Source: Bicyclus anynana (Eukaryota; Arthropoda; Insecta; Lepidoptera; Nymphalidae). From it: a stretch of DNA of 64,000 bases. A program made the translations under genes and the position numbers. Of the stretch, positions 24,301 through 36,300 are shown piece by piece. Within the stretch, counting starts at the first letter, position 1, and every line of letters starts with the position of its first letter. Below the pieces are notes generated by a model, which was not told the DNA's origin, ran no database searches, and saw nothing but the letters and a program-made list of their open reading frames with translations. The stretch is taken from assembly GCF_947172395.1 (NCBI RefSeq), contig NC_069100.1:10940109-11004108 (forward strand), in the 5' to 3' direction.

Positions 24301-27300
24301 CCAACTTGGTTATTATATTGTACAAAGTACGACAAAAACAGTAAGTAAACAAAATATTAATTTTAATTAATCTAAATATACAAAGCCGTAAGGTAATCAC
24401 CAATTAAAAACCGTACACTAGACGTACAAAAAGTAAATTTGGCAGGGCGGAAATTTGGTAGTCTACAGTTAGTATAGTAGAGGGCGGGTTTAAGGAGGTC
24501 TAAGGGTAGACGAAGTCACAGGCGTCCGCTAGTAAATAATAATTACGCTATTCATTAAATAAAAATGTATTGTATAAAGTGTAATCGTCAAAAAAAGTTA
24601 TATGCTGGAGAAGAAATAGAGGTGACTTTTTTTCTCTAAAAACTTTAACCGTGTCATAATCAACCGTCATGTTTCATTCGTACTTGAGTGAGGTCGATGT
24701 TGCGTATCGAGATGAGCCGACGGAGCGCGGCTAATATACGGGTTTTCCTTAATAATTAAGATTTATTATCGTGCTTCCTTATTCCCAGCTAATCCGTTCG
24801 CTTAGGAAACATGTCCTATTGTTTTGTAAACAAAAATTTTGTCGGTATTAAATTTATAGTCAGAGGATTAATTAAACCAGTCAATTTCAATTCAATTTTG
24901 ATTTTATGTCTTACTGCTGTAATTCCAGTCAGTAAAATGACAAGTGCAACTGTCACTGAAATGTCATTTTCGTAAAATGACTACTATAGTAGGATTAGAT
25001 ACTCGTATCTTCCAACAACCCAACAAGTAATAAACTATATGAATTGTCCTAAACTTACAGTTGATTTACGCATAAGGATAGATGATCTATAGGCTATGAT
25101 ATGATATGACTATAGGCTATATCTATACTAATATTATAAAGAGGTAAAGTTTGTAAGTTTGTAAGTTTGTCACATTTTTTAAATGGGGTAATCTTCGGAA
25201 CTACTGGTCCGATTTTAAAAATTCTTTCACCAATAGAATGTTACATTATCGGGGAGTGCTATAGGCTATATTTTATATTGATATCATATATATTAGCCGA
25301 GTTATCACAGTTTTTGTCATACTGGTCGGACTGAAAATCCTCTTAAACAGACTTATTCGCATGCGCTGCCTTAACTATTGTGTATAATTGAAATTAATGT
25401 ATGGAGACTTTATGTATCTTTAAAAGTTCTACAAAAAAGTCCGCGACACCATATATATATCTTCTATATATTAGCAGATATAGTACCTTTTGGGTTTTAA
25501 AAATTATTAATTTTATATACTTAGGTTTACGTCATTATTTATACAACTAAACTTTAATCCTTATTAAAATAAATTATTTTATAATCACAAGGATATTATG
25601 GAGATAAGATTTGCCCTTTACAGTATGTTGATTACTTAAATAGTTTCGGAGATAATACAAAATTTCTAAAAGACGCAGAAATTCCGCCATATGACGCTCG
25701 GCGCTTTCATTTACGTAGTTCCCTTTCCCGTGTGAATATGGGGATCAAACATAGCCTATGACACTCGCAAATAACGTAGCTTTCTATTGGTAAAACAATT
25801 TTCCAAATTGGTCCAGTAGATCCAGAGATTACCTCCTACAACCACACGAACTTTACCTCTTTATATTATTAGCATAGAAGTCTCTATTTCTCTTGGTCAT
25901 ACCACTACTCTCGAAGGACTGGACCGATTTTGCTAAGGGTAGGAGTAAGATAGGGAAGTTACAGGGTAGGGTAGGGTACGGGTAGGGAAGCGTAAGGGTA
26001 GTGTAGGGGTAGGGTAGTGGTAGGGTAGAGGTACGGGTAGGATAGGGAAGTGGTAGGGTAGGGGTAGGATAGGCGTGAGATAGGGGTACGGGTGGGATAG
26101 GGGTAGGAAAGGGATAGGGTACGGGGAGGGTAGGGGTAGGATGGGAATAGGGTGTAGGTAAGGTAGGGGTAGGGTAGGGGTAGGTTTGGGGTAGGGTGGG
26201 GGTAGGGTGGGGGTAGGGCTAGGGTAGGGTAGGGGTAGGGTACATGTAGGGGTTGGGTAGGGTAGGGTTGGGGTAGTGGTAGGGTAGGGGTAGGGTAGGG
26301 TAGGGGTAGGGTACATGTAGGGGTTGGGTAGGGTAGGGTTGGGGTAGTGGTAGGGTAGGGGTAGGGTAGGGTAGGGGTAGGGTAGGGTAGGGGTAGTAGT
26401 AAAGTTGACATCGAAATTTACGCGGACGAAGTCGCGGGCGTCCGCTAGTAATATATATTATAAATCATCTACTTCACTAAAAGTACTAAAGAATTGCAAA
26501 GGGACGTCTAGTGTTGCTAACTTTGAGGCGGTTTGGGATATTTTTACAATTTGTTTATTGCAAATTATTGTTCTTTGTCGTTACAGTTCTGACAGAGTGG
26601 TCTCTGGACTTTATCCGTCAATTTTACTATAACAAGTCCAGAACAGATAAATAGTGGCGTCAACGAATATTCGACAAGGAATTTAGTATATTATAATCTG
26701 TACGAATCGTGCTAACCCAATGAAAACCCTGTACCTATATTTTTCCATTTTGTATTTTATATATATATATTGCTTACTCTAGTTATAAACCTTGTGCACG
26801 CCACTGCAGACCATAGACCATAATCATTTATAGTTAAAGCTCACCTTTCAACACAATGGGCGGCGGTGATCGCCCAGTTTTCATTCAGCAAGGCAGCGCC
26901 ACACTTATGAAGGTATGTCGAAGTCCTGAACTGCCTCAGGGATATCTGCCAAGGCCACTGCCCGAAGCCAGACTTGGCGCCTCCAACGATCCTCGCTTGA
27001 GGCCACATCCTCCTGCCACAGACTGCCAGTAACATAAGCGTTGAGTTTATTATCATTTTCGTCAAACCAAAGAGGTTAATAGCACCAAAAAGTTTATTAA
27101 CACTAATAAGTACATACAACATTAGAATCAATTTATAGAAGTCACTTTAAAAAAATTAGAATGTGCGAGACCATGGTAACAAAAGTCCAAGTTCATCGAA
27201 TAGTCCAAGATAGGTAATGATATATGTAGTTATTTGACTAGTCCAAAACACTCGAATATGCTCCACAGTTTAGAGTATTCCAATAGTCCGATGTATAAAC

Positions 27301-30300
27301 TACACCACCTTTTGAAAACACCTTTAGTTATTTAACATTAACAGTTTTAAAAACACTTAATTATTCACGATAAAGTTGTTCGGTATAAAGACAATTTGTA
27401 ATAATATTTTCTGGGAATAACTAAATTGTTTCCGAAAATCCGTTACTTTATAATCACTTTTATTTTCTTTTACTTAAGGAATATATTTGAGTAACAACAT
27501 GATAGAAATAAGTGAATTAAAGGACTAAAGTAACTTAATTGGCTTTTGAACAGTAAAATTGACACTTGCGAAATCACATAAATGATAATTTACACTTCCC
27601 AAAGAGTGCAATGCACTTTTTTGTTCGCATTCAAACAGTCAAAATAACACTTGATGGTTACTAATTTCGTGGAAAATTTTAATTTCGGGTTTTCACAATA
27701 ATTACACTTTTCCGTACTTTATNNNNNNNNNNNNNNNNNNNNNNNNNNNNNNNNNNNNNNNNNNNNNNNNNNNNNNNNNNNNNNNNNNNNNNNNNNNNNN
27801 NNNNNNNNNNNNNNNNNNNNNNNNNNNNNNNNNNNNNNNNNNNNNNNNNNNNNNNNNNNNNNNNNNNNNNNNNNNNNNNNNNNNNNNNNNNNNNNNNNNN
27901 NNNNNNNNNNNNNNNNNNNNNNTTTTCACAATAATTACCACTTTTCCGTACTTTATTTACGTATTCAATAATATTCAAATTGTTGTTATATTATAAAACC
28001 TCTACGCTGGACCATCATGCTCGGTTATGTTGATTTATTCATAAAAGTATAAATATAAAACCTCATTAAACCTAATTACATAATTATTCTATCTAGTTTT
28101 GTACAACCAAAATAATTTTATTCACAACACTTTTTAAAAATATTTATAATTTAAATTTAAATTATTTATTTATAATTGACTTTTAAATTAGATAACAATG
28201 TAACACTACAATAGAGACACCAATAAGAATTCACATTTTTAAATTTCGAAACGCGTTACTGGTATTTTGAAACACAACGTAAACATTTACATTATTAAAA
28301 ATTGGAACGTTTAACTTTTTTTAGAATGAATTTAATTTTATGATAAACGTTCAGGAACACGTCCTTGCGCCTTGGCAGTGAGATAGCATCGCGACCGAGA
28401 CAGAACTCTTTGTTTGTACATTGTTGAACGAGCGAGGTTATTTTTTATTGTTGTTTATACAAGGAGCCCGCGGTTATACAATTATACAATATAGGTACAT
28501 CGGGGGCTAGTTGGTTCTTTGACCGAGCGGCAATTACGAATTGGACAATCGCGATCGGGATAGCATGTTTTAAGGACAATATACGAGTATTTCCATTACG
28601 ATTCAAGATTACAATCGTACAGATATGCTGTATTTGGTTACCACACTTCGTTTTTATTATCAAGCAGTAAGATAATGGTGGTAAAAACACGCGATTAAAT
28701 TTAATTCACGCATCATTTTTTATGTAGCCTCTTATATCCACCCAGGAAGGAGTCCCGTAACGGGATTTTTTACAATATAAACTTTATAAGCCTGAGCTCT
28801 ACATTAGTTTTTCTTCAGCTTTGACTTGTATTGATATACATATTTTAAAATTATATAGTCCCAATCAGTCAAGCAAATGTATTAGAACTTCGCTGTTCAA
28901 AAATCGCCACGAAAAATGCAATATTTCTTTTTACATTAAAAAATTGTTTGAAAGCCGCATCTGTACATTATCATTTCCATCTTTAAATTTTGTCCTAAAT
29001 TAAGTCTTTTTTGCACATACTTATTACTTGTAAGTAATAAAGATGCCAAAACAATCGATTTTAAAAATGTTATCTCTTTGTTTTTTCAAGCGGAATTAAA
29101 AAAAGCTAATAGGAAAAGCTAAATTAGGAACTCGATTTAGGCTTATACAAGAAATATACGTATCTTTCGACAAAACCTCATTTCACGAGGACGAGTCACG
29201 GACGTTTGCTACACTAACCTTGACCATTTGTAATTATTATCGTAATGATTAAGATTAGGTATAAAATATAATCTTATATTTTCTAATATAAGGAATCTAA
29301 ACCACAAACCGCAAAATATTTAAAAAAATAATTATTACAAATTGTTGTGCATAACCAATTTATCCTGTAATTATCGAATAACCATTATAATACAAACATC
29401 GAAAATAATTTCGATTACTACTGTCAAGGTGGATCAACTAAAACTCTAAGGTTTATTTAATCGGACTAATAATCGTAGGTAGAGAAAATTTTACCTTTAA
29501 ATGTCTTGACTTTAAATATGATTTAATGATGACTCCACATCAAATATGAAGTCAGGACTTAAAGCAGGATTTGTAGACCATAAACATTATGACTGGTTGG
29601 ATCATATGATATATGAATAAAAATATTATTAAGTTTTGTAGTCAGAAGAATATAGTCTATAATTCTATATATAAAAAAATAAATCCATATATCCCTTGGT
29701 CACGCCATCACACATGAACCGCTGGACCGACTTCACTATTTTTTTATGTGTTTGTTATTGTCAATAGAAGGTTCTTTTGACAGAAAAAAATTAAAAGATT
29801 GAAGAGGCAGGGGTAGGGTAGTTGTAAGTTTACATATGTTTCACGCGGACGAAGTCGCGGGCGTCCGCTAGTTGGATATAAAATCAACATACCTTCCTTA
29901 TAATTGGACATATTGTAAGATTCTGTCGTCGTAGACACAGTAGATGTAGAAATTGTTGTCTCTGATTCCGTAGCATTTGCATTCGCTGTTGTTGTTGTTG
30001 TTTGTTGTTCTGAAAGATAATTAGTCAGCTTTATACAAACCGTTCAAAAGGATTATAGAAACACATATTATTTTTTTTGTCACACAGAGTTTTATCAAAA
30101 TAAGGGCTTATTATCATAGTTTGTTGTTGTTTGTTTGTTTGATAATACATAATCCGTTTGATTCGAAATCAGAATAACTGGAATAGAAAGAAGAACAGTT
30201 AAGACGCCGGTCTCAACATCATCACCTCATCTCGACTATGGGTTCGATCCGCAGGTCTTTTGTTGTATCCATCAATTTCTAACTCAGTCTTACGTCAAAA

Positions 30301-33300
30301 TAGTTGGGAAGGCGATTTGTAGTGTAATTCAATAAATTGAATCTTTTCAATCTTTAGGAATTTTGAAAAATCTTGAATTACATGTTTCTGATAGTTCACA
30401 TACCAATTTTTACAAATGTAACATGAAAATTTAAGGACTTTCCACAAAAATATATGAATGTTAGGGTAACTAAAATTCGAGCTAAGAGCGTATAACTAAA
30501 AATATTTTTTTAAATAAATATAAATAAAATCTTAAACTTACCAGCTTCAGTGGATCCGGTTGCTGGAGCTTCAGTCTTATTTGCTGACTCGGTCACATTG
30601 CTAGATGACACAGAACTGAACGTTGTCAATCCAATACTGCTTGTTGTAGTAGGAACAGTAGGCGACAACGTCACGTTTACTGTGAACTCGAGTGTCGGTG
30701 CTTCTGTTATTGGTGATGCTTGAGTCGAAGTTGTTGATATTGTTGTTGGTTGTTCCGTCAACACCGGTGTCGTTATTTTTGTTGTTTCAACAACTGGTGA
30801 TGTTTCAACGATTGTCGTTGGCGTTTCCGTGGTAGTTGTCGTCGGTGTTGTAGAATGAGTCGTTGTTGTAGAGTGTTCCGTGGAAGTTAGTGGTTCTGGT
30901 TTCGGTTGTATTGTTGATATTAGAACCCATCCCTCGGGAGGCGTTATAGGTGACCAAACGTCTGTAAAGTTAACCATTAAGTTAAGTACAGAAACTTATG
31001 ACTACTTACTTGTATTAATTTTTCAAGGACCAAACGTAACAATTTTCATGTATATTCATCATGTATATATCACTAAAATTAATCACATGGATTTTAAATA
31101 ACTTTTTGCTTTTTTTGTGTGTGTGTCAAATTAACAAATTATAAGCACGCAATCAAATTTTCTGTCTATCCTAATTACCATTACTATTCGTAGTACTCCG
31201 ATATGTTTGTGTGTGTGTGTGTGTGTCAAATAAAAAGAAAATTCTTTCTTCATTACTATTACTAGTACTAGTAGCCCGATACGTAAATAAAAATCTCGAA
31301 CGGACGCAACAAAAATCTCTTTTATTTGTATAGAAACAAAATGAAATTTTTTCCTAAATGTCGTTTAAGCAGTTAATCCTAATAGAAAAGTGGAAAGTAA
31401 TTCCAAGAGCGATAGCTTGCCAAACTGAAAATCGTTTAACTACACACTCGTGTCACGTATCTGGGTCGAGCACGAGCGGCGCCGGGCGAGCAGCATGTGT
31501 TTAGGTGAAATTCTCACTTTCGACACTCGATTGTAACACTTCAATAAAAGAATCGGTGCTATACAACCGATTATGTTTATGGGTGTTTTTTTTATTGTCT
31601 TCTCGCTAAAATTAAATTGATTCGTGAGAGAAAGTGATTTATATTGGATACATCACTAACGTGATGTACAGATACAGATACAGCCTCAATAGCTCAGTGG
31701 TAAAGGGGTTAGACTCAACACCGAGGATTGGTAGCTCGATCAAGGGGGAATTGTGCGCGAACATGCATACAAGGAAGGCAAGAGATATTATTAATTAATA
31801 AACATTAATCAATAAAAAGCTGAAACCTTTAAGTGGCTCAAGTATGCCTCTCTGACAGTTACATATTTGTACCTTTTGCCGTGGACCTTTGGGCCATGGA
31901 CCCTTGGGCCATGGAGTTGCAGTGTCAAAAACTTTTACCGACAGAAGGGTTATCTCATTTTTTGCGCAAAGGATCAACCTAGCTGTCCAGCGCGGAAATG
32001 CAGCCTGTATTCTTGCCACCATTCCACGTGGGCATGATTTGTATAATTATTAGGATAAGTTAACTTAAGTTCCTTATTGTATTCTTTCTCAAAGAACCGT
32101 GAAAATATAAAAAGAGAAAACACTTTTTTTACGAACACCATCGATACACACAAAAATAAATGAAGGTATCGTAAGTGCTCCAAAATACGTTAATTCGAAA
32201 TGTGAAAATATTTACATCTACCACAAATTTATTAAACCCGAGCTCAATGCTCCTCATAAGTACGATCTCGTTAGCAAATCATAGCAAACATATCAGTGCA
32301 GTGGTACAGGGAGTGGGGGAGTTGAACGTAACATACCGCATGTAACGAGCAAGTATGTGTACACGACACAACGCTAACATGGAGAGAAATAACAGGGAGA
32401 GAAGAAAAACGAAACAGAAGAAATAACAACACGTAGGTCGAAGTACTATGTATTATTTCTTTGTGTCTGTGTCTGTGCAAGTGGGACATACCCTGCCTGC
32501 CGGCACAAGTCCAGAAGTACGTAGGGAAACTTTTCCTACCCGTACATACGGTAAAAGACCAGAATAGTGATGTCCATCTGACCGCCAAATTTTCATTTGA
32601 ATAAGGCACCTGATGATGATGATGATAGATTTTCATTCATTAGGTATATTGAGCTTTCTTTAGAAAATGTTGACTTGTTTCATTGATATCGTTAAAAAAA
32701 AGTTCTCTGTCTACAAATTCTCAGAAATCTAATTTCCTTGTAGTAGTTTCGTATCTATCAATTATTCCACATATAGATTGTAGAGATCTCAAGATTGACC
32801 GTGTTTTGTTTTTTTTCGCGCCTACGCAAAGATCAATGACTGGCCACTCGGCTGGTGTTGAAGTGTGTTTATTATCTGTTCTGTATATTTGTCTAATGTA
32901 AGTGCTCCAACGCACTGGTGATTATATCCGCGTGCGGTTGATCGCAAATATTTTCAATCGCAACGATTGAAAATATTTGCTTAAAATATTTGGTTTATTA
33001 AAACACAATTTCATAATGAAATAAACGTCACATACAGTAAGAAGTTGTTTTAAACGTGCCACTTATTATTTGATTTCGGTATAATGCTGCGTAAAAAAAC
33101 CATTTCAAATATAGGTATAATAAGCTTTTACCTCTTCTCAGTTATTTCTTAGCTACTACTAAGTTATGAATATATTTACGAAAGTACATAAGCGGAAATT
33201 AAAGGAATACTTTTTGGAAAAGCCTGTATAGCTTCGCAACAGCGGTTCACTTACAATATAATTATGATGTTTATTTAACTACCCGCTAATGATTGTTCTT

Positions 33301-36300
33301 TTTTTTTCTTCCTTTTTTTGTTATTTATTTTTTTCTTAAATATTGTATTATGTAATAATAACAAGCGCAAAACCAACTGAGGTTTGTGTTGCATTATGGT
33401 TAAGCTTAATTTAAATATGTTTTTTGTAGTAAATAAATAAAAACATCCTCACCAGTTACAGTCAAACTTTCAAAGAAAATTGTATTGATTTCATCCAAAA
33501 CAGGGTAAAGCAAATTAGATGGATAGTAAAATCAAGTGTTACCAAAAATTAAAATATACCTAATGTTTCATTTCACTGTACACAAAGTGTATTTATGTAA
33601 CATGATTCTAAGTTTTTTAGTAATTTAAGTATAAATCATGGTTTAATTTTCCGATATGACAATAGGCCTTATCGAATAAAGTGAAGCCGAGCATTTGAGC
33701 TGACATCAAATTTTTGTAAATCATAATAAAGTTAAATAAATTTTGCGGCAAAAAAACACAAGTGCGTACAAAGATTAGTCACACCTATTACTTGGAATGA
33801 TTTGACTCATTCTTAATGATTCCGAACGTGCTTTCCATGTATCGATTTCTTCTCTTATAACCTCCTTACAATCGATTTTTTTATTAGGAATAAAAAATAT
33901 ATTTATTCGAGTCATTAAAATTTTATGTACATATTAATTGTAATGATATAAAATCCGAAATGAATTACAATAAAAATATTCAATCACATTGTTCAAATAA
34001 TTTTATGTATTTATTTATTAAGTTATTCGTTTTTATTTAACACAAGTTAGTTATTGACTGCTATTCCACTTCGTTCGTATCGTTTAGGTAGTCTAACCTC
34101 CATAGTTGCACGAAACAGAGTTCGATCTTCTGACCTATAAATCCTGGATTGAATCCTTACCCATTAAACTATTGTCGAATCCATTTGTAGCTAAAAAAGG
34201 TTGCTTAATTTGAGAGGAACATTTTAATCACGTTTAAAAGGCATCGTAGTTATTAAAGGATATATAAAAAGGTTTAAAGAACTATACATTATTTTATTAT
34301 TTGTTTCTTTGCGACATAGCAACGAGCACTTGGTGGCATTTTTTTGCCGGAAGGCTTGTTACCACCGCCAAAACCCATCAGATTTACATTATTAAAATAT
34401 TAACTGCGATTTATTTATTACTGCGATACCAGACATTCCTAAATTGACCCAACCTGGTATATTTAGGAATACCTACGACCGTCTATAAAACACATATCAT
34501 CTGTTTCAATCTTATTAAATTATTATTTAAAAAATATAATATATAATTATATTTCTTTTAAACTTAATGTCATTTAATTTTAATTTATAGAATTTTAATT
34601 TTATTGATTAAACATGTGTATACCTATTAATGGTGAAACGTTGCTACCTAATACATATGAACATATTTGTAAAACTAAATTTAATATTTCTTGCAAATAA
34701 ATGATTCTGATTATCATTCTAACTATTTTTTTATATACATTTTTAAGTAAAAAGCCTTTGTAAAAGTGGGGATGATAATAGTCAAATAACCCTTCTTGCA
34801 GTTGGTTAAAAAGACGGGTGTTGAATCCAAGACCTCTCGCATGTTAACTTAGATCCTTAACCGTGGACTGTTGATTTAATTAGTCATTACAGCGTTGCTT
34901 AAAGCCGGAAATCTGTGTCTCAACTCTTAAACAATTCAAGATACTATCTGTTACTTCTGGTATTTCATGCTGATATAATTAGGAGTTTTTTGACCCTCGT
35001 CTTCTACAATGCTATGAATTTAAATGTAAAAAAACTCATTTATGTACGTATCTCTTGCAAGTCTAAGCTTTTTTTGCATACAAAACATGTTTAGCTGTTT
35101 TATCGAATTACATCTATACTAATATTATAAAGAGGTAAAGTTTGTAAGTTTGTAAGTTTGTAAGTTTGTAAGTTTGTAACAATTTTTTGAAATGGGGTAA
35201 TCTTCGGAACTACTGGTCCGATTTTAAAAATTCTTTCACCAGTATAATGCTACGTTATCGGGGAGTGCTATAGGCTATATTTTATATTTCTATCATATAT
35301 AACTACTGAGTTATCGCGGGTTTTCTCTTACAGGTCGCACCGAAAAACTTACTTATTCGCATGCGCTGCCTCAACCATTGCGTATAACTGAAATAAATGT
35401 ATGGAGGCTTTTTGAACCTTTAAAAGTTCTACAAAAAAGTCCGCGACACCATATATCTATCTTTTATATTTTAGCAGATATAGTACCTTTAGTACTTTAA
35501 TAAATTATTTAAATTTTAAACTAAGGTTTACGTCATTATTTACACAACTAAACTTAAATCCTTATCAAAATAAATTATTTAATAATCACAAGGATATTGT
35601 AGAGATAAGATTTGCCCTTTACAGTATGTTAATTAGTTATATAGTTTCGGAGATAATACAAAATTTCTGAAAGTCGCAAAAATGCCGCTATATGACGCCC
35701 CGCGGTTTCAGTTACGTGGTTCCCGTTCCCATGTGAATATGAGGACCAAACATAGCCTATGACACTCGCAAATAATGTAGCTTTCTATTGGTAAAAGAAT
35801 TTTCCAAATCGGTCCAGTAGATCCAGAGATTACCCCCGACAACCACACAAACTTTACCTCTTTATAGTATTAGGATAGAAGTCGCTTGGGAAATTATAGT
35901 CTTTTGGTCATTGCACCACGCACAAATGGCTGGACCAATTTTGCTGAGGGTAGGGATAGGATAGGGGTAGGGAAGAGGTAGGATAGAGGTAGGGTAGGGG
36001 TAATTTAGGGAAAGTGTAGGGTAGGGTAGGGTAGGGTACGGATAAGGTAGGGGTAGTGTAGGGTAGGGGCAAGGTAGAGGTAGGGAAAGGATATGGAACG
36101 TATAGGGTAGGGGAGGAGTAGGATAGGGGTAAGGTAGGGTAAGGTAGGGTAGGGGTAGGGTACGGGTAGGGTAGGGTTAGGGTAGGGGTAAGGTAGGGGG
36201 AGGGTAGGGTTAGCGTTAGCGGTAGGGTAGGAGTAAGGTAGGGGTAGGGTAGGTTAGGGTTGGGTAGGTTTACGAACAGGGTAAGGTAGAGGTAGAGAAG

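Larger units (their letters stand above)
27023..29892 (-). other. Protease intron with assembly gap
   Basis: Holds the 200-N gap, AT-rich DNA, GTCCCGTAACGGGAT (a short palindrome near 28752) and Helitron C at its upstream end. No exon is missing by phase: the exons on either side join as KE-V-CG. Confidence 0.7.

Noticed and set aside
26215..26400. Telomere-like repeat
   Set aside because: The insect telomere unit is TTAGG. The GGGTA units are irregular, internal to a Helitron-like element and shared with a second copy.
25933..26411. Proline-rich open frames of 127 and 150 codons on the minus strand
   Set aside because: They only translate the GGGTA minisatellite in different frames; no domain or start context.
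26841..27131. Protease exon starting at the ATG at 27131
   Set aside because: The sequence before 27023 is intron. The acceptor CTGGCAG fits in phase with the exon at 29893-30009, and the extra residues do not resemble the family.
27679..27978. Open frame across the gap
   Set aside because: It exists only because N codons are not stops.
28445..28690. 81-codon minus-strand frame
   Set aside because: No recognisable domain, not in phase with the flanking protease exons, AT-rich composition.
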